A stretch of 18,837 bases of DNA from CAZUHK01 sp964620345 (GTDB taxonomy: Bacteria > Planctomycetota > Phycisphaerae > Phycisphaerales > Zrk34): the NCBI GenBank assembly GCA_964620345.1, contig CAZUHK010000037.1, forward strand, positions 1 through 18,837, given 5' to 3'. Positions 14,479 to 18,837 of the stretch are shown in pieces. Under the pieces are notes generated by a model. It saw nothing but the letters and a program-made list of their open reading frames with translations. It made no database searches and was not told the origin of the DNA. The position numbers and the translations under genes are program-made. Numbering within the stretch: position 1 is the first letter of the stretch; each line of letters opens with the position of its first letter.

Positions 14479-14733
14479 CTACTGCACCGATACCACGCGC
14501 CGCACCTCGGGCACGTGGTCGCAGATGTTCTTCTCGATGCTGTCCTGCAGCGTCATTGCGTTGGACGGGCAGCCCACGCACGCGCCGTGAAAACGGACAC
14601 GCACGATGCCATCGGCGACCTCGACCAGTTCCACGTCCCCGCCATCGTTCTGAATGGACGGGCGCAGCGCTTCAATCACCGTTTGGACACGGGCGCGAAC
14701 CTGCGTTTGGGTTGGCTGGGTCTTACTGGTCAT
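14479..14733 (-). CDS. NifU C-terminal-domain Fe-S scaffold protein
   Basis: This 84-residue protein is a stand-alone NifU C-terminal domain. IEALRPSIQNDGGDVELVEV is followed by GACVGCPS with C52 and C55, the CxxC pair that holds a labile Fe-S cluster for transfer to client enzymes. The start is ATG 14733, behind GAAGAGAG; the longer frame to 14790 adds residues that are not family-like. It lies 68 bases downstream of the alpha/beta hydrolase on the same strand and may be cotranscribed. No isc or suf genes are next to it. Confidence 0.9.
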   Translation of the reverse strand: MTSKTQPTQTQVRARVQTVIEALRPSIQNDGGDVELVEVADGIVRVRFHGACVGCPSNAMTLQDSIEKNICDHVPEVRRVVSVQ

Positions 14734-14801
14734 CCGTGCTCTCTTCAAACTGGACGGTGCATGATACGACGGCGCGGCAGTTTGGACCAATCGCCCGCCG
14801 A

Positions 14802-15692
14802 TCAGCCCGATCGAATTTCAGCGATGAACTGCTCGACGGCCAACCCGTAGGCCGACGGATCGGTCGCCGCGCCGGCCAGGTGGTCGGCCCCGGCGATCGT
14901 CACCAGTCGGCCATGGGGCGCGGCGTCGGCGATTTGTCGCGCGTGCGCCACGGGCACCACGCGGTCGGCCTCGCCGTGCAGCACCAGCAGCGGCACGGTG
15001 AGCCGGGCCGCCAGTTCATCGGTGTGCGGCGCCGTATCGCGCCGACCGCCGAGCAGACGCATCCACGCGAGCATCATCGGCAGGATCGCAAAGGCCGGCA
15101 CGCGCATCAGCCGCATCATCCGCTTCATCACGTCGATCGGATCGAGATAAGGCGAGTCGGCGATCACGCCCGCGGCGCCCAGCGCGGCGGCCTGGCCGAT
15201 CGCCAGCACGCCGCCCATCGAATGGCCGACCAGCAGCAGGGGGCGGTGGTCGAGGTGAGGGCGGATCGCTTCAATCACACGGCGCAGGTCGTCGGCCTCG
15301 GCCGCGCCGCCGGTGGCGCGGCGGTGCAGCGATTCACCGTGCGCCCGCTGGTCGTACACCGCGATGCGGCTGACGTGCGGCGCGAGCAATCGGCCGGCCT
15401 CGAGCAGGCCGTAGCGCGAATCACCCCAGCCGTGCAGCAGAAACACCGCCGGGCCAGCCGCGCGCCCGCCGCGCAGCAACCACACATCGATCCTCACGCC
15501 GTCGGCCGCCGTGACGTCCAGTCGCTCGTACCGGCCGAACACTTCTTCGGCTTCGATCGGCAGGCCTCGGCCCAGCGCCACGGCTGCGGTCAGCCGGGGC
15601 GGATGGCTCACCACGTAGGCCCCGACCAGAGCGACGGTCACCAGCACCGCGAGCAGCGCGACCAGCAGCAGAATGACCAAGCCCGGCGACAT
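14802..15692 (-). CDS. membrane-anchored alpha/beta hydrolase
   Basis: The 296-residue protein starts with a long hydrophobic helix (about 5-28, LVILLLVALLAVLVTVALVG), probably an uncleaved membrane anchor. The hydrolase fold follows: the oxyanion region LLHGWGDS (85-92), the nucleophile S158 in GHSMGG, D243 in HGEADRVVP, and H271 in GADHLAG. This resembles monoacylglycerol-lipase, peptidase or thioesterase-like members (COG1073 type); the substrate cannot be told. The start ATG 15692 has no ribosome binding site, but a -10-like TATTGT ends seven bases upstream. Confidence 0.88.
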   Translation of the reverse strand: MSPGLVILLLVALLAVLVTVALVGAYVVSHPPRLTAAVALGRGLPIEAEEVFGRYERLDVTAADGVRIDVWLLRGGRAAGPAVFLLHGWGDSRYGLLEAGRLLAPHVSRIAVYDQRAHGESLHRRATGGAAEADDLRRVIEAIRPHLDHRPLLLVGHSMGGVLAIGQAAALGAAGVIADSPYLDPIDVMKRMMRLMRVPAFAILPMMLAWMRLLGGRRDTAPHTDELAARLTVPLLVLHGEADRVVPVAHARQIADAAPHGRLVTIAGADHLAGAATDPSAYGLAVEQFIAEIRSG

Positions 15693-15698
15693 GGCCGT

Positions 15699-15704
15699 AC
15701 AATA
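15699..15704 (-). promoter_or_regulatory. -10 box adjacent to the hydrolase start
   Basis: TATTGT on the minus strand is followed by six bases and then the ATG, so the mRNA would be leaderless. It matches TATAAT at only four positions and has no clear -35 box. Confidence 0.35.
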
Positions 15705-15733
15705 GCCCGGTCGTTGACGTCAGGCATCATGCG

Positions 15734-15760
15734 AAAAGCCCGCCCCAACAGGACGGGCTT
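15734..15760 (-). terminator. Rho-independent terminator of hsp20
   Basis: On the minus strand AAGCCCG and CGGGCTT pair around an inner TCC/GGG-type extension and a short loop, and the right arm runs into TTTT. It lies 54 bases past the hsp20 stop and separates that gene from the hydrolase. Confidence 0.8.
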
Positions 15761-15813
15761 CGCCCGGCGGGATTCGACGGATCTCGGGAATCTCGCGGAT
15801 TCCGGTGGGGCGG

Positions 15814-16245
15814 TTACTTCACTTCGATCCGGCGGGGCTTGACCTCTTCACGCTTGTTGAGCGCGAGCGTGAGCACACCTTCCTCGAGCTTGGCGTCCAC
15901 ATCGCTCTCATCGACGATGTTGGGCAGCGTGAAGCTGCGGGCCACGCGCGTGTAACGCCGCTCGTTGAGGTGCTGTTGCTTGCCTTGGACGGGCTCGGCC
16001 TTCCGCTCGGCGATGATCGACAGCACGCCGTTCTCCAGCGTGACGTTCACCTCATCACGCTTGAAACCGGGCAGCTCGGCTTCCACGTAGATGTGATTCT
16101 CGTCTTCCTGGATGTTGACGGGATAGCTGGCGGTCGGCGCCTCCTCGCCGTCGGCGAAGTGGCGGCTGAGCATCCGATCGAAGTCGCGGTGAAGCAGCTC
16201 GAACGGATCAGCCCAAGTGGAACGAACGTTTCGAGTCGGTAACAT
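15814..16245 (-). CDS. hsp20: Hsp20 small heat-shock protein
   Basis: Small heat-shock proteins hold unfolding proteins in a refoldable state. The 143-residue protein has a short N-terminal arm (PFELLHRDFDRMLSRHF), an alpha-crystallin domain from about 38 to 130 with ELPGFKRDEVNVTLENGVL and the closing GVLTLALNK, and a C-terminal RIEV that serves as the I-x-I/V oligomer-contact motif. The start is ATG 16245, behind AAAGGAG with good spacing, one of the strongest ribosome binding sites here; residues upstream to 16338 are not family-like. It is a single gene closed by a terminator. No CIRCE or ROSE-type element is evident. Confidence 0.94.
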   Translation of the reverse strand: MLPTRNVRSTWADPFELLHRDFDRMLSRHFADGEEAPTASYPVNIQEDENHIYVEAELPGFKRDEVNVTLENGVLSIIAERKAEPVQGKQQHLNERRYTRVARSFTLPNIVDESDVDAKLEEGVLTLALNKREEVKPRRIEVK

Positions 16246-16404
16246 GGCTTTGCTCCTTTCGAACAGGGGTTCGGGTATGCCGGTTGTCATCACGACCACG
16301 TTGGCCGGTGACACAACCACTGAACTCGGCTCAAACACCGTGCCACGGCTGCTGAATGCAAGATATTGATTGGAAGGCAGTTAGAGGGCCACGCCCCGTG
16401 CCGC

Positions 16405-16464
16405 ATTTGCCAGATTGACAGTCGCCCCTTGTGTCGGTTGTCGTTTAGACACCCATTGGCAAAT
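16405..16464. repeat. spaced inverted repeat in the hsp20 / secreted-protein intergenic region
   Basis: ATTTGCCA (16405-16412) and TGGCAAAT (16457-16464) form perfect 8-base inverted arms, 44 bases apart, just upstream of the 16507 gene. A perfect TTGACA (16415-16420) lies inside but has no matching -10 at the right distance. It may be an operator pair or chance. Confidence 0.3.
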
Positions 16465-16493
16465 CAATCGGCGTGGGGCGGTGGATATGCCGA

Positions 16494-16499
16494 TACAAT
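16494..16499 (+). promoter_or_regulatory. -10 box adjacent to the secreted-protein start
   Basis: TACAAT ends eight bases before ATG 16507 and overlaps the alternative ATG 16498. Transcription would therefore start at about 16506-16507, giving a leaderless mRNA and favouring ATG 16507 as the start. Confidence 0.5.
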
Positions 16500-16506
16500 G
16501 TCTGCG

Positions 16507-17142
16507 ATGCTTTGTTCAATCGTTCATCCCCGGATACCGGCCGCCGCGGTGCTGGCGGTGCTGGTGTTCGTCGGCGGTGCTGCGGCGCAGACCGTCGAAC
16601 AGCGCGGGCTGCGGCCGGTGGATCAGACGGTGGAAGATGTCGATCCGCTGGGCGTGTCGCTGCGTCGGCACGACGCGGGTCTTCGCACCACCGGCGAGCG
16701 CGGCAACGTGTTCCGCTACATCGATCCCCGCGAGCCGACCGACGGATCGGCCGACCCCAACGCCCAGCGGCTGTTCTACATGAGCCGCGGCGTGACCGCC
16801 GAGTTCGACCGTTCGCAGTACGGCATTCTGATCGATCAGCGCAATCGAAGCGCGACGGTGCTGCAGTTGATCCCGCCGAACACCGTGTTCCACATCGGCC
16901 CGCCGCCGGCGCGGCCGCCGCGCGACGCCGGGCCGGCGCCGCTGGGCGATGGACAGATCGACGGCCGCGTCACCGAAGCGCCAACGGATCACCACGCGAC
17001 GGCCGGTGACTCGTCACGCCGCGATGTGTCGCACGACGAGCTGGCGATCGGCCAGCGCGCGGTCGTGCTCGCGGCGTTGCACCGCATGGCCCGGCCGCAG
17101 ACCACCACGGACGACGATCAAGCGGAAGCGGTTCGACCATGA
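16507..17142 (+). CDS. secreted protein of unknown function upstream of a metal regulator
   Basis: This 211-residue protein has an N-terminal signal peptide (AAAVLAVLVFVGGAAAQ, likely cut after the AAA before Q). The mature part is soluble and charged, with RYIDPREPTDG, RLFYMSRGVTAEFDRSQYG, and a middle segment YGILIDQRNRSATVLQLIPP that looks like a beta-hairpin domain. A proline-rich stretch (GPPPARPPRDAGPAP) and a low-complexity, His- and Asp-containing C-terminal region follow. No family is recognised. ATG 16507 is preferred to ATG 16498 because the latter overlaps the -10 box. Its stop overlaps the start of the MntR/DtxR-type gene as ATGA, so the two are coupled, which hints at a role in metal or envelope homeostasis. 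Confidence 0.8.
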   Translation: MLCSIVHPRIPAAAVLAVLVFVGGAAAQTVEQRGLRPVDQTVEDVDPLGVSLRRHDAGLRTTGERGNVFRYIDPREPTDGSADPNAQRLFYMSRGVTAEFDRSQYGILIDQRNRSATVLQLIPPNTVFHIGPPPARPPRDAGPAPLGDGQIDGRVTEAPTDHHATAGDSSRRDVSHDELAIGQRAVVLAALHRMARPQTTTDDDQAEAVRP

Positions 17143-17819
17143 CCGACACCGATGGGCCGCGTCGGCCCCACAGCCGCGCGGTGGAAGACTACGTCAAGCA
17201 GATCTACAAGCTGACCGAGGCCGGCGATCGCGCGACGACCAAGGCCCTGGCCGATCGCATGGCGCTGGGCCAAGGCACGGTGTCGGGCATGATCAAGCAA
17301 CTCGCCGCCCGGGGCCTGGTGCAGCACGAACCCTACTACGGCGCCCAACTGACCGACGCAGGCCGCGACCTGGCGATGTGCATGATCCGCCGCCATCGGC
17401 TGCTCGAACTGTTTCTCGTCAAGACCCTGGGGCTGGGCTGGCACGAAGTCGACGACGATGCCGAGCGGCTCGAACACGCGGTAAGCGATCAACTGATCGA
17501 AAAGATCGACGACTACCTGGGCCACCCGGACGTCGATCCGCACGGTGCGCCGATTCCCACGGCCGAGGGGCAGATTCGCGAGCAGGACTTCCGTCCCTTG
17601 AGCGAGATGGAGCCGGGCGAATCGGGCTTGGTCAAGCGGGTGGCGGACTCGGAGAGCGAGCTGCTGGAGTTTTTGCGCGAGCAGGGGCTCAAGCTCAACG
17701 GCCGGGTGAAGGTGATGTCGGCCGGGCCGTTCGGCTCGGTGCAGGTGCGCGTGGGCAAGCGCGAGATGCAACTGCCGCGCGAGGCCGCCGAACGCATCGC
17801 CGTCGCGGTGGGGGGCTAA
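17139..17819 (+). CDS. MntR/DtxR-family metal-dependent transcriptional regulator
   Basis: Members bind Mn(II) or Fe(II) and repress or activate metal-uptake genes. The 226-residue protein has an N-terminal winged helix (about 14-75, TTKALADRMALGQGTVSGMI), a dimerisation and metal domain (about 76-150) with RHRLLELFL and ERLEHAVSD, and a C-terminal FeoA/SH3-like domain (about 160-224). Metal-site positions read D17, K20, H86, E90, D105, E109, E112 and H113. E109 in place of the DtxR cysteine is the MntR pattern, but the MntR Glu11 position is Lys and the DtxR His98 position is Asp. Mn sensing is the likelier guess. The start overlaps the upstream secreted-protein stop. Its TAA overlaps the convergent HAD stop. 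Confidence 0.9.
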   Translation: MTDTDGPRRPHSRAVEDYVKQIYKLTEAGDRATTKALADRMALGQGTVSGMIKQLAARGLVQHEPYYGAQLTDAGRDLAMCMIRRHRLLELFLVKTLGLGWHEVDDDAERLEHAVSDQLIEKIDDYLGHPDVDPHGAPIPTAEGQIREQDFRPLSEMEPGESGLVKRVADSESELLEFLREQGLKLNGRVKVMSAGPFGSVQVRVGKREMQLPREAAERIAVAVGG

Positions 17820-18481
17820 GCGAACCAGCTTTCCAGTTGCGCGACGTTCACGTCGGCCGGGCGATGGACGACACGGTCGGCGTCGAGCTTGGCCGCTTCA
17901 TACGAGGTTGCGATGCCGAGCGTGCGCATGCCCGCGGCCTTGGCCGAGGCCAGGCCGGTGGGGGTGTCCTCGATCGCCAGGCAGACCGCGGGCGCCGCGC
18001 CCAGACGCTCGGCGGCCTTCAGGTACGTCGCCGGATCGGGCTTGGATCGGGCCACGTCGTCGGCCGTGACGATCGCCGCAAAGCACGCGGCCAGATCATC
18101 ATCGTTCAACGCCGGAAGAATCAGGTCGATGTCGCTGCGCAACGCCCCCGAGGCGATGGCGATCGGCCACCGGCCGGCCGCGGCACGGACCAGCTCGATG
18201 GCCCCGTCGATCGGCGCGACGCCTCGGGCCACGATGCGATCGAACGCCGCGGCCTTCTCGGCCAGCAGCCGCCGCATCGTCCGGTCGACCAGCGGTTTGC
18301 CGACGGTCCGGCAGGCGTGACGGATCGCGTCGCGGTCGTCGAAGCCGATGTATTCGCGGATGTACCGGTCGTAGTCGACGTCCAGCCCGAGCGTCGCGAA
18401 CACTTCGGCGAAGGCCCTGTGGTGCAGCGGCTCGCTGTCGACAATCACGCCGTCGAAATCAAAAACGATCGCTTCAAGCAT
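17816..18481 (-). CDS. HAD-superfamily phosphatase / beta-phosphoglucomutase-like protein
   Basis: This is a 221-residue member of HAD subfamily IA. Motif I is FDFDGVIVDSE with nucleophile D8 and acid/base D10. Motif II is IASGA, motif III is the lysine in RSKPDP, and motif IV is IEDTPTG. The helical cap follows motif I, as in beta-phosphoglucomutases and sugar-phosphate phosphatases. The start is ATG 18481; the longer frame to 18769 is antisense to the next gene and not family-like. Its stop (TAG) shares bases with the TAA of the convergent regulator. The substrate is unknown; the divergent sugar nucleotidyltransferase would fit a sugar phosphate. Confidence 0.92.
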   Translation of the reverse strand: MLEAIVFDFDGVIVDSEPLHHRAFAEVFATLGLDVDYDRYIREYIGFDDRDAIRHACRTVGKPLVDRTMRRLLAEKAAAFDRIVARGVAPIDGAIELVRAAAGRWPIAIASGALRSDIDLILPALNDDDLAACFAAIVTADDVARSKPDPATYLKAAERLGAAPAVCLAIEDTPTGLASAKAAGMRTLGIATSYEAAKLDADRVVHRPADVNVAQLESWFA

Positions 18482-18489
18482 GCCGGCCA

Positions 18490-18495
18490 AGTGTA
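18490..18495 (-). promoter_or_regulatory. -10 box adjacent to the HAD phosphatase start
   Basis: TACACT on the minus strand is followed by eight bases and the ATG, and no ribosome binding site is present. A leaderless or nearly leaderless transcript is expected. Confidence 0.4.
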
Positions 18496-18537
18496 GCGGG
18501 GCGGTGGGGCGGTGGACACCATCGCCCCACGGGCCGA

Positions 18538-18543
18538 TAGTAT
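18538..18543 (+). promoter_or_regulatory. -10 box adjacent to the nucleotidyltransferase start
   Basis: TAGTAT lies four bases before ATG 18548, with TGGACA (18513-18518) 19 bases upstream as a possible -35. The distance suggests a leaderless transcript. Confidence 0.4.
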
Positions 18544-18547
18544 CGCC

Positions 18548-18837
18548 ATGCCCTCGCTGGTTCTGTTTGATGACGGTCTGAACCTGGCGCCGCTGACCGA
18601 CCTGCGGGCCAGCTTCGAGCTGCGCAGCGGCGCGTGGCGGACCCAGCAGCGGCTGGCGGCACAGATCGGCCAACCGGTCGACGCGCTGCTCGTGCCCGCG
18701 ACGCTCAGCGTGCTGGTCTCGACGCGGCACGACGTGCCGGTCAACCGCCTGCCCGGGGCCGAGCTGCACATGCTGATCAACGGCCGATGGCTGAGCGTCG
18801 ATGCGAGATTGCCGCGCGAGCCGAACACCGCGCTGGT
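18548..18837 (+). CDS. GlmU-like putative sugar nucleotidyltransferase (3' end outside window)
   Basis: An open frame of 96 codons runs off the window. The N-terminus, LVLFDDGLNLAPLTDLRASF followed by ELRSGAWRTQQRL, matches the start of the GlmU-like putative sugar nucleotidyltransferases, in which a bacterial NTP-transferase-like domain is usually followed by a left-handed beta-helix. The downstream VSTRHDVPVN and LHMLINGRWL also fit. ATG 18548 begins at the conserved LVLFDD strand. It is divergent from the HAD phosphatase, with only 66 bases between the two starts. The activity (activation of a sugar 1-phosphate) is a family inference, since the C-terminal part is not visible. Confidence 0.8.
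   Translation, partial: MPSLVLFDDGLNLAPLTDLRASFELRSGAWRTQQRLAAQIGQPVDALLVPATLSVLVSTRHDVPVNRLPGAELHMLINGRWLSVDARLPREPNTAL

Noticed and set aside
16328..16348. Sigma-54-like TGGCAC-N5-TTGAG on the minus strand upstream of hsp20
   Set aside because: The -12 element lacks the near-invariant GC, and hsp20 is about 85 bases away.
17816..17819. Shared stop codons of the metal regulator and HAD phosphatase as a regulatory overlap
   Set aside because: Convergent genes sharing CTAA are expected in compact genomes, and nothing suggests a function.
1..18837. CRISPR array, tRNA, rRNA, insertion sequence, phage or attachment site
   Set aside because: By eye, no regularly spaced repeats, cloverleaf-like sequence, transposase motif or terminal repeats were found. 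A tRNAscan/Infernal run would be needed to exclude small RNAs.

Overview
The window is GC-rich, gene-dense bacterial chromosome with strong G/C preference at third codon positions. It most resembles a planctomycete, perhaps of the class Phycisphaerae. That placement is an inference from three things: protein-arginine-kinase genes (mcsA-mcsB) next to Kdo/lipid A genes (waaA, kdsA), a planctomycete-style ClpS variant, and a GSDM-type WaaA. No rRNA, tRNA, CRISPR array, insertion sequence or phage gene was seen, and nothing looks recently acquired.

Layout. (a) 2-2299 (+): the 3' part of a large multidomain signalling gene, read as RyR domain, TPR/TRAFs-binding-like helical region, SLOG-like Rossmann region and C-terminal class III nucleotidyl cyclase. 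This is the most unusual item. (b) 2332-3051 (-): a small unknown protein and a ClpS-like adaptor with altered pocket residues. (c) 3460-4728 (+): a secreted serpin. (d) 5049-5387 (+): a P-II protein without the uridylylation tyrosine, behind a near-perfect sigma-54 promoter and followed by a strong terminator. (e) 5758-11687 (+): a probable long transcription unit of mcsA, mcsB, a TIM-barrel isomerase-like gene, waaA, proB, kdsA and a zinc-ribbon membrane protein, several joined by 4-base ATGA overlaps. (f) accA (-), divergent from tyrA-proC (+). (g) A minus-strand group: hsp20 with its own terminator, then an alpha/beta hydrolase and a NifU-type Fe-S protein. (h) 16507-17819 (+): a secreted protein of unknown function overlapping an MntR/DtxR-type metal regulator. 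(i) A HAD phosphatase (-), divergent from the start of a GlmU-like sugar nucleotidyltransferase that leaves the window.

How the genes work together. Proteostasis is well represented (McsA/McsB arginine phosphorylation, ClpS-like adaptor, Hsp20, serpin). Envelope and precursor metabolism follows (KdsA makes Kdo-8-P, WaaA transfers Kdo, AccA feeds lipid synthesis). Amino-acid synthesis is represented by ProB, ProC and TyrA. Nitrogen and metal sensing come from the P-II protein and the MntR-like regulator. Five genes have a TATAAT-like hexamer ending 5-9 bases before the start codon and no ribosome binding site, which suggests leaderless transcripts.
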